Made by a program: the position numbers and the translations under genes. From assembly GCA_018385335.1 (NCBI GenBank), contig JAHAZN010000071.1:1-32166 (forward strand): a stretch of 32,166 bases of DNA, written 5' to 3'. This stretch comes from Prevotella sp. Its GTDB lineage: Bacteria > Bacteroidota > Bacteroidia > Bacteroidales > Bacteroidaceae. Below the pieces are notes generated by a model. It had not been told where the DNA came from and ran no database searches. It saw only the letters and a program-made list of their open reading frames with translations. Of this stretch, positions 15,901 through 22,985 are shown piece by piece. Within the stretch, counting starts at the first letter, position 1; each line of letters begins with the position of its first letter.

Positions 15901-16067
15901 AAATCATTAAAATCACCACAGGCCCATGTGCCGTTGGGTGAGATACACAGTACCTGATATTCATCTGGTCCCACAAGGATGAGGGGCTTGGTCTCTGCCC
16001 TGCCGTTAAGCAGGACAGAGGCAAAGACTGCGATGAGCAAAAATTTCACCTTATTCATTCCAATCAT
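12927..16067 (-). CDS. Large T9SS-exported protein: propeller-like repeats, Fn3/jelly-roll modules, C-terminal sorting domain
   Basis: A 1046-residue surface or secreted protein. A signal peptide (MNKVKFLLIAVFASVLLNG, ATG at 16067 or 16058) is followed by about 330 residues with seven S-x-D/N-G units (SPNGTWACG, NDDGVVAG, SEDGHYMCG, SPDGQSATG, SPDGKQIVF, SNDGLIAG, SADGNSMAL), consistent with a seven-bladed beta-propeller. Fn3-like domains come next (LSWKAPLGVEGIKGYNVYRDG), then two copies of a module in which an Fn3-like strand leads into a jelly-roll-like domain (KLSKVTFYPMS and EIKSMKFYPTS mark the matching sites). The C-terminus (YTIDGKQVLSAKGN to VKKIDVRR) is a type A T9SS sorting domain. 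It starts 33 nt after the neighbouring T9SS gene, so both are probably co-transcribed. The substrate or partner is unknown. Confidence 0.85.
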   Translation of the reverse strand: MIGMNKVKFLLIAVFASVLLNGRAETKPLILVGPDEYQVLCISPNGTWACGDFNDFSYEDHAFRWNLVSGEIELLDTENACSAWSINDDGVVAGTFTSTTINANHAPASIPGYWDGSWHAVELPEGAEAEGIGYGISEDGHYMCGSVLVKGIYKGYIWKDGKIYKQLSSKSHAMPYAISPDGQSATGWAFNSNRTATYWNAEGKENIMSTYQSPWSSGRRFSPDGKQIVFFGGWDMESEVDILRAIYNVETGEVTNIIFPEKVQDFDLFDISNDGLIAGSINNMAYLYKDGQSMLAYPYLKQRGVDFTNIDMMTLEGDTMPTLFRTQSLSADGNSMALLYYSNAQSLKSMVVRLNQDVVHGAPSHLVAKKMKKTEQVKLSWKAPLGVEGIKGYNVYRDGKKVNSQLVANNYYFDELTSVGTYTYKVGTLCSDDTEVMSEEQETITVEKETASAPTSLYARQKGVGGALLQWGEPLSNQPIFSYVNYDRCQLQGFGIVEDNISFEAAISIDKEEMGCYGDYKLSKVTFYPMSAQSDWTLNVYSRAEDGKLTKIYTQPITQTLNYGQKNIVKLNTPVALPATDMLVAIQTTVQTASTQVIGIDYGHTQPGYGDLLRLVEEPAFYSITESSTINGYPYYSTWMIEAILQSKNDVENSDVVSSYKLLVDGKEVSHTTNTTATLTQLSEGEHTIGVKAVFATGEESKANETKVNIVNTYQAVKKVNVAAQGSSAIHATWETPKNSDDTWVSYAIDTPGSNAEYGVTGPAENNYGLMAAVDFSPSMLRGYEGYEIKSMKFYPTSDAVFTLMLIEDNKQVLEQEVTNYVLNQWNEVELDRPVTVKKGAEYLMVIDCYDVTPNEAPLAVDVVSPYKYMSDLYSLDGETWGSITDAAIYGNWMMGMTLVDGDAAPLTVAGYDIEIDGVKRNSEVVKVNSYDFDFGAEDAKHHSISVNTYYPALTKAVTGQLHYFYIGAASIDEVNAEVLQLHYSNNMLIFEGTGVENIMLYTIDGKQVLSAKGNTVSIDQLASGIYVVKAKTADKELVKKIDVRR

Positions 16068-16100
16068 CTATTTTTATTTGTATAATCTTATCGCAAGCGA

Positions 16101-18635
16101 TTATCTCACCTGCACTTTATATATGAGGTTTTTACCGTTCTGTTCTACACATATTATATATGTACCTCTACCCCACTTTGCCAGGTTGACATTACGGGTG
16201 TCGTTGACACGTTTCGTCAGTTGTCCGCCCATGCCATAAACAACGATATTGGCCTGCTTACTGAGGGTCAGCTCACGTCCGTTGAAGGTCATGGTATTGC
16301 CATCACCTGTCACCTCGTCGATACCTGTAGCCATCTCCTTGACATCAGCAAGAGCCACGGTGATCGTGTCCGAATAGGCCTTGCCATATTTATAGCGACT
16401 GAGGATATACACGTTGGTGTTCTTGAAATAGAAGACGCCTTCGATCTGGGCAGCAGCGATATCGGTAGTATCAGCCTCGGGCAACTGCATATTGTCATAA
16501 TAGAGGTCGTTGCTGATAAAACCATATTCGGCGGCATTTTTTGGGTTCTCCCAAGAGATGGTACCCACATAATCACCAGTCTTCTCTTTTCGTCCTGCTG
16601 TCAGTGCCACGTTAGAGACGGCAGGCAATGTGAGTGCATAGGTCACTTCTGCGGCATTGGAGACATAATAGCCATCATATACGGTAGCATTCTGCTCATC
16701 ATTCACTTCCTTACATACCTGCACGAAATAATCATATGTACCATTGGTCAGTGCTGAATCGGTGTAAAGCAGTGCAGGCATACCGAAGCCGCCATTCTCC
16801 TGCAAGAGGTCGAGTGCCGATGTCTCTGCTATCAACAATCCGTTACGGAAGATTCTCAACCCACACTCTGCCTCATAAGCCAAGGCGGGAACATCCATTA
16901 GGATATTGGTGGTGTTCATCTGTTCATTGTCAGCAGACACTGCAATGTTCATCGCACACTTGTCGTCCATTTTGTCAAACTCTTTGTATTCATCCACACA
17001 TATAGAGCCACTGGTGAGATACCATTTCTTCTCAAAGTAGGTGGAGTCGGAGTGCATCACCTTGTCAGGGTTGCCATCCACCATGCTGTAGGATGTCTTA
17101 AAGATGGGCTTCACCTGGCTCAGCGCATCATATGAAGATTTGACATACTCGGTGAGGAAGTTACCTTCATAGGTCCAAGTCTCCAACAGTGTTGGGGTCT
17201 CCTTGCCGTCGCTCACACTTGAGCGTACAGCCTTTATTAGCTGACCTTCGGCATCATAGGTTCTTTGCTCCTTGTAGATATAACCGGTCCATTCGGGATG
17301 GTTAGGTGAAGATGAAACCACCGTCTGTGGTTGATCTAAGCCTACGAAATCGGAATATTCTATCACCTGAATAACATCACCGGTTGCTGTACGTGACACC
17401 GTCTCCTTCACCATGTTGCCCTCTGCATCATACTCGTAGCTATACACCGAGCTCGCACTCGTCATTGATGACAGTTTGCCATTGACATCATAGGTATATT
17501 CCTCAGAAGAGGCCTCCTTTATGGCCATGTCACCATGGTCATAGAGTCCATACTGGTAACGGCACGACTTCACCACATTGCCCTTGCTATCAAGGTCATT
17601 CTTGGTATAATAGCTCATCGTATATTCGTCGTTGTCACCATAGCCACGCCCCATCTCTATCACACGAACAAGCGTACCATCAACATTGTAATAATAGTTA
17701 TTACGCTTCATGTCTTTATCATTAGACACGTTGCCCATAGCGTCGCCAAAGTAGGTCTTGCTCACCAAACGTCGGGTGCTCTTCTTCTCTTGATTCTGTC
17801 CATAGGCACTGCCATCTCCATTCTCAGAAGAAAGGGTAAAGGTGAGTCCACTAAATTGTCCTGCAAGCGTACCCAATGTAGTGATGCTCTTGTCTGTGAG
17901 GTTGAAGACAAAGGCTTTTGTCCCACAGATATAATAGAGATGATCACCCTTCAGCACGGCGCTGTTGGTATAGGTGAAGTTGAAACTCAGCGTTTTCTGT
18001 TCTATCAGTGCTACCGGCTCATCGAAATCAGCAGTCATAGTGAAGAGCTGAGGATAATAATTGAAGCTCACCTGCTTGCGCTGTACGAGATAGAATCCTC
18101 CTTTGTCATTCACCTCAATACCGCACCATACACCACTGAGTCGTGTCTTCACCACGCGTTTGCCATTGGCGGGGTCAATTTCTTCCACCTTAGTGATATG
18201 TTTTGCCCTACCATCCTCGTCAAACTCCATTGCATAACACAGCAGGTAGAGTTTGTCGTTCTTCTCATCGTAGGCCATATCGAGAAAGTTTTCCGTTCCT
18301 TCACCAAAGGTCTGCACCTTCACCACCTCTCCGGTAGTAAAGTTGAAGGAGGCGAAAATCTGCTCATAGGTATCTGCATCACTATAGATGGCATAATACT
18401 TTTTGCCTACTGACACACCACACGAGACACCCTCTAACTCTGAGGGTAACTTAAAGAGTTGGTTAACTGCCGTTACACTTTCGGTGCTCATACTCTCCCA
18501 GTCGAAGGAGACCATCTTGCAACCATTGCTTTCACTTGATATACATCCATAAGCTGTGGTTTGGGCGGTCATCTGAAGACTTCCTCCCACTGCCAATGTG
18601 CACATCATCCATACACAAAGTAAAAAATGCTTCAT
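16101..18635 (-). CDS. T9SS-exported protein with YD-type repeats
   Basis: An 844-residue exported protein. The signal peptide (MKHFLLCVWMMCTLAVGG) is followed by about 240 residues resembling a beta-propeller (FNFTTGEVVKV, AYDEKNDKLYLLCY, EIDPANGKRVV). From about residue 290 to 500 there are repeated Y-x-Y-D-x-x-G-x-L units (YYNVDGTLVRV, YTYDVNGKLSSM, YEYDAEGNMVKE, RTYDAEGQLIKA), like the YD repeats of RHS proteins but without an RHS core or toxin end. Fn3-like segments follow (SNVALTAGRKEK, ISWENPKNAAEYG). The end (LTLSKQANIVVYGMGG to YKVQVR) is a T9SS sorting domain. The gene lies 46 nt after queC with only a weak GATATTTG promoter-like site, so readthrough from ridA-queC is possible. Confidence 0.84.
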   Translation of the reverse strand: MKHFLLCVWMMCTLAVGGSLQMTAQTTAYGCISSESNGCKMVSFDWESMSTESVTAVNQLFKLPSELEGVSCGVSVGKKYYAIYSDADTYEQIFASFNFTTGEVVKVQTFGEGTENFLDMAYDEKNDKLYLLCYAMEFDEDGRAKHITKVEEIDPANGKRVVKTRLSGVWCGIEVNDKGGFYLVQRKQVSFNYYPQLFTMTADFDEPVALIEQKTLSFNFTYTNSAVLKGDHLYYICGTKAFVFNLTDKSITTLGTLAGQFSGLTFTLSSENGDGSAYGQNQEKKSTRRLVSKTYFGDAMGNVSNDKDMKRNNYYYNVDGTLVRVIEMGRGYGDNDEYTMSYYTKNDLDSKGNVVKSCRYQYGLYDHGDMAIKEASSEEYTYDVNGKLSSMTSASSVYSYEYDAEGNMVKETVSRTATGDVIQVIEYSDFVGLDQPQTVVSSSPNHPEWTGYIYKEQRTYDAEGQLIKAVRSSVSDGKETPTLLETWTYEGNFLTEYVKSSYDALSQVKPIFKTSYSMVDGNPDKVMHSDSTYFEKKWYLTSGSICVDEYKEFDKMDDKCAMNIAVSADNEQMNTTNILMDVPALAYEAECGLRIFRNGLLIAETSALDLLQENGGFGMPALLYTDSALTNGTYDYFVQVCKEVNDEQNATVYDGYYVSNAAEVTYALTLPAVSNVALTAGRKEKTGDYVGTISWENPKNAAEYGFISNDLYYDNMQLPEADTTDIAAAQIEGVFYFKNTNVYILSRYKYGKAYSDTITVALADVKEMATGIDEVTGDGNTMTFNGRELTLSKQANIVVYGMGGQLTKRVNDTRNVNLAKWGRGTYIICVEQNGKNLIYKVQVR

Positions 18636-18681
18636 AATTCTATTTTATTCCTATGTTAATATCTCAAATATCGGTATGCGC

Positions 18682-19344
18682 TCATTCTTGATGCTCATAC
18701 GCCGTATTATCTACTATTCCAGCCTGTTCAAGTGCTTCCTTTCGCTCCATACAGGTACCACATCGTCCACAGTGCACATCGCCACCCTTATAACACGACC
18801 ATGTCTCACTGTAGTCGATACCCAGCTCTTTTCCTCGCTTAGCAATATCCACCTTGGTCAGCATGGTATAGGGTGCCCACACTTCCACCTTCTCATAGGT
18901 TCCCGCCACAGAAGCATCGCTGAAAGCCTTGACAAACTCCGGTCGGCAGTCGGGATAGATGGTATGGTCGCCTCCATGGTTAGCCATCATCACATAGTTA
19001 AGATGACGACTCTCTGCCAATCCTACAGCGACAGAGAGCATGATGGCATTTCTGAAGGGCACGACAGTCGATTTCATGTTATCAGCAGCGTAATGTCCTT
19101 CGGGAATAGCCTCAGCGCCCTGTAACAACGAACTGTCAAAATAGCGATGGATAAACTCTAATGGAATCACCAGATGCTCGATGCCCAAACGCCGACAGTG
19201 TAGCTGCGCAAAAGGTATCTCTTTGGCATTGTGGTTGCTCCCATAGTCGAAGGAGATAGCCACTGCTATACGCTCCTGGTAATCATAGAGCATAGTGACA
19301 CTATCCATCCCGCCACTAAGAATAATCACTGCATCTTTCTTCAT
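18682..19344 (-). CDS. queC: 7-cyano-7-deazaguanine synthase
   Basis: Makes preQ0 from 7-carboxy-7-deazaguanine with ATP and ammonia, a step in queuosine tRNA modification. The 220-residue protein has the PP-loop SGGMDS at 10-15 and the zinc-binding cysteines Cys184, Cys192, Cys195 and Cys198 (SCYKGGDVHCGRCGTC). Length and motifs are standard. Its ATG overlaps the ridA stop as ATGA, a sign of translational coupling. No other queuosine gene (queD, queE, queF) is in the window. Confidence 0.95.
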   Translation of the reverse strand: MKKDAVIILSGGMDSVTMLYDYQERIAVAISFDYGSNHNAKEIPFAQLHCRRLGIEHLVIPLEFIHRYFDSSLLQGAEAIPEGHYAADNMKSTVVPFRNAIMLSVAVGLAESRHLNYVMMANHGGDHTIYPDCRPEFVKAFSDASVAGTYEKVEVWAPYTMLTKVDIAKRGKELGIDYSETWSCYKGGDVHCGRCGTCMERKEALEQAGIVDNTAYEHQE

Positions 19345-19715
19345 CTTGCCGCAATAACTTCTATTTCAACCAAAGCACCCTTGGGAAGATCCCTGACAGC
19401 AAAAGCCGAACGAGCGGGGAAGGGTTTGCTGAAAAACTGTGCATATACCTCGTTCATCGCAGCAAAATCAGCGATATCAGCAAGGAGCACCGTTGTTTTC
19501 ACAACATTACTCAAGTCCAGACCTGCCTTTTTCAAAATAGCCTGCGCATTGAGAAGCGACTGACGTGACTGGGCAGCAATACCACCCTCAGGGAAAGCAC
19601 CTGTCTCGGGAACGATGGGCAACTGCCCTGAAACAAATACCATGCCGTTGACCTCAATGGCCTGACTGTAAGGACCGATGGCGGCTGGGGCATTGAATGT
19701 TACTATTTCTTTCAT
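19341..19715 (-). CDS. ridA: RidA family 2-iminobutanoate/2-iminopropanoate deaminase
   Basis: Hydrolyses reactive enamine/imine intermediates released by PLP enzymes. From ATG at 19715 (MKEIVTFNAPAAIGPYSQA) it is 124 residues, the usual length; the open frame extends upstream to 19760 but that part runs through the -7 box. Family motifs are AIGPYSQAIEVNG, VFVSGQLPI, the Arg in FPARSAFAV and the terminal GALVEIEVIA. It heads the operon with queC, overlapping it by 4 bp, and has its own promoter with a palindrome in the spacer. The pairing with queC has no obvious metabolic reason. Confidence 0.94.
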   Translation of the reverse strand: MKEIVTFNAPAAIGPYSQAIEVNGMVFVSGQLPIVPETGAFPEGGIAAQSRQSLLNAQAILKKAGLDLSNVVKTTVLLADIADFAAMNEVYAQFFSKPFPARSAFAVRDLPKGALVEIEVIAAR

Positions 19716-19738
19716 CTCTATAGTTTTAAAATTCAGTG

Positions 19739-19771
19739 CAAAATTACAAAATAATCTCATTATTTTGACAA
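19739..19771 (-). promoter_or_regulatory. ridA-queC promoter with palindrome filling the spacer
   Basis: On the minus strand TAATTTTG (19746-19739) is a -7 box and TTG (19771-19769) a -33 candidate with 22-nt spacing, slightly long. The spacer is almost entirely the perfect inverted repeat CAAAATAAT-CTC-ATTATTTTG (19747-19767), a likely operator. The predicted transcript starts about 15 nt before the ridA ATG. Confidence 0.6.
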
Positions 19772-19853
19772 GTAGATATTACATTAACATCATTAGCACG
19801 CAAAAAAACATAAATTTTCACCTTCTTACCTTCACAATGTCAATAGAATGTCG

Positions 19854-19861
19854 TACCTTTG
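19854..19861 (+). promoter_or_regulatory. -7 element of the pgk promoter
   Basis: TACCTTTG at 19854-19861 matches TAnnTTTG, 67 nt before the pgk start. No TTG at the expected distance; TTC lies near 19831. The region is divergent from ridA. Confidence 0.6.
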
Positions 19862-19928
19862 TAGGGCGTAAAACGTAGAAATATCTATTCATTATAAAAT
19901 ATATTTATCGTTCAATTAATTATTAATT

Positions 19929-21200
19929 ATGACAATCAACGAATTTAATTTTGCCGGTAAGAAGGCAATTGTGCGTGTTGACTTCAATGTACCATTGGAT
20001 GAGAATGGTAAAATCACTGATGATACCCGTATCCGCGGTGCGCTGCCTACCCTGAAGAAGGTGTTGGCAGACGGTGGTGCACTCATCATCATGTCTCACA
20101 TGGGTAAGCCCAAGGGCAAGGTAAACCCCAAGTTCTCTCTTGGCCAGATTGTTGATGCTGTGAGCGCTGCTCTCGGCACGAAGGTGAGCTTTGCTCCTGA
20201 TTGCGCTAAAGCTCAGGAGGCTGCTGCCAATCTGAAATGTGGCGAGGCGCTGCTGTTGGAGAACCTTCGTTTCTATCCCGAGGAAGAGGGTAAGCCCGTA
20301 GGCATTGAGAAGACCGACCCCGCATACGACGAGGCAAAGAAAGCCATGAAGGCCAGCCAGAAGGAGTTTGCCAAGACGCTCGCAAGCTATGCTGACTGCT
20401 ATGTAATGGATGCTTTCGGAACAGCTCACCGCAAGCATGCTTCTACAGCTGTTATCGCTGACTATTTCGATGCCGACAACAAGATGCTTGGCTTCCTCAT
20501 GGAGAAAGAGGTGAAGGCTGTTGACAACGTGCTGAACAATATCAAACGTCCGTTCATCGCCATCATGGGTGGCTCAAAGGTTTCTTCAAAGATTGGTATC
20601 ATCGAGAACCTCCTGGGCAAGGTAGATAAATTGATTCTCTGTGGTGGTATGACCTACACCTTCGCCAAGGCTCATGGTGGTGAGATTGGTGAGTCTATCG
20701 TTGAGATGGACAAGCTCGACGTTGCTCTCAACGTGGAGAAGTTGGCTGCAGAGAATGGTGTTGAACTCATCATGGCTCCCGATGCCACTTGCTGCGACAA
20801 TCTCGACTTCGGTTCAATGACCGTGAAAGAGGGTGCTAAGATTGAGAACTATCCTTCAAACGCTATCCCTGCCGGAATGGAAGGTCTCGATGCTGGTCCT
20901 AAGGCTCAGGAAGCTTTTGCTGCTGCTATCAAGGGCTGCAAGACCATCCTGTGGAATGGTCCTGCCGGTGTGTTCGAGTGCGATGAGTTTACCGCTGGTT
21001 CAAAAGCTATCGGCAACGCTATTGCTGAGGCTACTGCAGAGGGGGCATTCTCGCTCATTGGCGGTGGCGACTCTGTTGCATGCTGCACCAAGTTCGGTCT
21101 TACCGACAAGGTTTCTTATATCTCTACCGGTGGCGGTGCACTGCTCGAGGCTATCGAGGGCAAGGTACTTCCCGGCGTAGCTGCAATCAAGGGCGAATAA
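19929..21200 (+). CDS. pgk: Phosphoglycerate kinase
   Basis: Glycolytic enzyme transferring phosphate from 1,3-bisphosphoglycerate to ADP, cytoplasmic. The 423-residue protein shows the signature [13 protein letters not shown], the substrate loop [37 protein letters not shown], the nucleotide-binding [12 protein letters not shown] and [14 protein letters not shown]. It is slightly longer than the common 390-400 residues because of an insertion near residues 125-140 ([20 protein letters not shown]). Flanked by its own promoter and a strong terminator, it is monocistronic. Confidence 0.97.
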   Translation: MTINEFNFAGKKAIVRVDFNVPLDENGKITDDTRIRGALPTLKKVLADGGALIIMSHMGKPKGKVNPKFSLGQIVDAVSAALGTKVSFAPDCAKAQEAAANLKCGEALLLENLRFYPEEEGKPVGIEKTDPAYDEAKKAMKASQKEFAKTLASYADCYVMDAFGTAHRKHASTAVIADYFDADNKMLGFLMEKEVKAVDNVLNNIKRPFIAIMGGSKVSSKIGIIENLLGKVDKLILCGGMTYTFAKAHGGEIGESIVEMDKLDVALNVEKLAAENGVELIMAPDATCCDNLDFGSMTVKEGAKIENYPSNAIPAGMEGLDAGPKAQEAFAAAIKGCKTILWNGPAGVFECDEFTAGSKAIGNAIAEATAEGAFSLIGGGDSVACCTKFGLTDKVSYISTGGGALLEAIEGKVLPGVAAIKGE

Positions 21201-21213
21201 TCGTCCCTCATAG

Positions 21214-21275
21214 GGTGGGTTCTGAAATGATGATGTCCGCAGATGGACACACATTTTCAGAACCCATCTTTTATT
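21214..21275 (+). terminator. Strong terminator after pgk
   Basis: TGGGTTCTGAAA (21216-21227) pairs perfectly with TTTCAGAACCCA (21255-21266). A nested stem TGTCC (21234-21238) / GGACA (21245-21249) lies in the loop, and TCTTTTATT follows. Confidence 0.85.
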
Positions 21276-21348
21276 CAAACGAGCAATCGCCATTAAGTGG
21301 TGATTCACCTCTGCATCAAATATTCACTCTTCAAACGACAATCATTCT

Positions 21349-22173
21349 ATGCAAAACATCACACGTTCCTTATGGTTGATCTCCATCTGCCTCTTGAGCA
21401 TGAGCCTCATCGCATGCAAACAGGCTACCATTTCTACTGATGTCGATATCCAAACGCTTAGTTATAAGAAGACTAACAACACGATAGACCTCAACATCTC
21501 ATGCGACTATCCTATCCAAGCCAACTCGGCCGTGGGCAATGCCATTGCAGAGTATATCGAGGAGCAGATGGGTGGTACCTATACTCACGGCCTTGTCAAT
21601 GGCGATTCGCTCATCAACTACTATGGCCAGCAGCTGGAGAAAGACCTTATCGAGAATGCGCAGGAACTTATCGATGCCGGAGCGACACCACAAATAATGT
21701 ACCAGCATCTCTCTTTCACCAAAGAGGTGGAGACGCCGACATACATCACTTATCTCTTCACGTCTGAGTCGTTTCTTGGTGGAGCCCACGGCATGCATAC
21801 TTCACAGGGAGTGACTTTCAGGAAATCTGACGGGCGACGCTTTGGACATGAGCTCATCCGTCAATATGTTGATACTAAAGACATCAACAGTTTACTTAAA
21901 GAGGGATTGATGCGTTTCTTCTCCGACCAGAACCAGCCTATCAGTCATGATGAAGACTTGAAGAATATGCTGTTGATAGACGACATCAATAATATCCCTC
22001 TTCCCTCTACCCCTCCCTATCTCACCGAGAAAGGAGTGATGTTCACCTATCAGCCTTACGAGATTGCATGCTATGCTACAGGCATCATCTCATTCGTTGT
22101 ACCTTACTATAAGATAAGCGATTACCTTATTCCAAGTATCAAATCTCTCCTCCCTCAAGGTCAGGGGAAATAA
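21349..22173 (+). CDS. Lipoprotein with DUF3298/RsiV-like domain
   Basis: A 274-residue outer-envelope lipoprotein of unknown function. The signal peptide ends in the lipobox LIAC, with the lipidated Cys near residue 23. The C-terminal half carries SFLGGAHGMHTSQGVTF, the conserved (Y/F)xGGAHG motif of DUF3298-type domains, also found in RsiV and in PdaC-like proteins. No catalytic site is evident. An 11-bp palindrome GGTGATTCACC lies at 21299-21309 in the upstream gap, but no good -7 box is seen. The HAD gene follows after 25 nt, probably in the same transcript. Confidence 0.82.
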   Translation: MQNITRSLWLISICLLSMSLIACKQATISTDVDIQTLSYKKTNNTIDLNISCDYPIQANSAVGNAIAEYIEEQMGGTYTHGLVNGDSLINYYGQQLEKDLIENAQELIDAGATPQIMYQHLSFTKEVETPTYITYLFTSESFLGGAHGMHTSQGVTFRKSDGRRFGHELIRQYVDTKDINSLLKEGLMRFFSDQNQPISHDEDLKNMLLIDDINNIPLPSTPPYLTEKGVMFTYQPYEIACYATGIISFVVPYYKISDYLIPSIKSLLPQGQGK

Positions 22174-22198
22174 GCCCCTCTCCTTCCACTCAGCTATT

Positions 22199-22981
22199 AT
22201 GATTAAAAGTTTGTTTTTAGATATCGATGGTACCTTGGTGAGTCTTCAGACCCACGACATCCCCGCTTCTACCATCGATGCACTCACTCGTGCCAAGAGA
22301 AACGGCGTGAAAGTATTTATCTCTACCGGACGTCCTCCAATGATTATCACTAACCTCGGTGCCATCAGTCATCTCATCGATGGATATATCACAACCAACG
22401 GCGCCTACTGCTATGTAGGAGAACATACGGTATGCGTCAATGCTATCGACACCGACGATGTGAAGGCAATAAGAAGGGATGCCGACGAGCACGACTACAC
22501 CTGTTTGGTCATCGGACAGCATGACCTGGCACTCTACAATCCCAAGCCCATCTTCCAAGAGGTGTTTGGAGACGAGTTGAAGGTGCAGAATATTGATCTT
22601 GAGAAACCCGCCGAGCCACTCTTTGAGCAACCTGTATTACAGTTTACCCCCTTCTTTCCCGAGACTCACGAAGCGAGTTTGATGAGCAAGATGCCTCACT
22701 GTGTCTCTGGCAGATGGCATCCCGCCTTTACTGACATCACCTCGATAGCTGCCGACAAGGGCAATGGCCTGCAGGCGATGGCCGAATACCTCGGTCTCAA
22801 CTTATCAGAGACTATGGCTTTTGGCGATGGAGGCAACGACCTTGCCATCATCAAAAAGGCTGGGATCGGTGTTGCTATGGGCAACAGTAAGGAAGGATTG
22901 AAAGTAGCTGCCGACTATGTCACCACGAGTGTTGATGACGATGGCATAGCCAATGCGCTGGCTCATTTCAAGCTTATCTGA
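22199..22981 (+). CDS. Cof-type HAD-IIB family hydrolase
   Basis: A 260-residue sugar-phosphate or related phosphatase of the HAD superfamily. The nucleophile motif is FLDIDGTLV (Asp8/Asp10), motif II FISTGRP, motif III Lys in the ADKGNGLQAM segment and motif IV FGDGGNDLAII followed by GIGVAMGNS. The cap (about 85-190) is of the C2/IIB type. The physiological substrate cannot be told. It ends 4 bp from the convergent TPR gene; its stop is followed directly by TTTTTT. Confidence 0.93.
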   Translation: MIKSLFLDIDGTLVSLQTHDIPASTIDALTRAKRNGVKVFISTGRPPMIITNLGAISHLIDGYITTNGAYCYVGEHTVCVNAIDTDDVKAIRRDADEHDYTCLVIGQHDLALYNPKPIFQEVFGDELKVQNIDLEKPAEPLFEQPVLQFTPFFPETHEASLMSKMPHCVSGRWHPAFTDITSIAADKGNGLQAMAEYLGLNLSETMAFGDGGNDLAIIKKAGIGVAMGNSKEGLKVAADYVTTSVDDDGIANALAHFKLI

Positions 22982-22985
22982 TTTT

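Noticed and set aside
17535..18413. 292-codon open frame antisense to the YD-repeat gene
   Set aside because: Same reason: the minus-strand product has signal peptide, repeats and sorting domain, while the antisense product has no recognisable features.
19716..19738. Possible preQ1 riboswitch for ridA-queC
   Set aside because: The predicted leader is only about 15 nt, too short for an aptamer.
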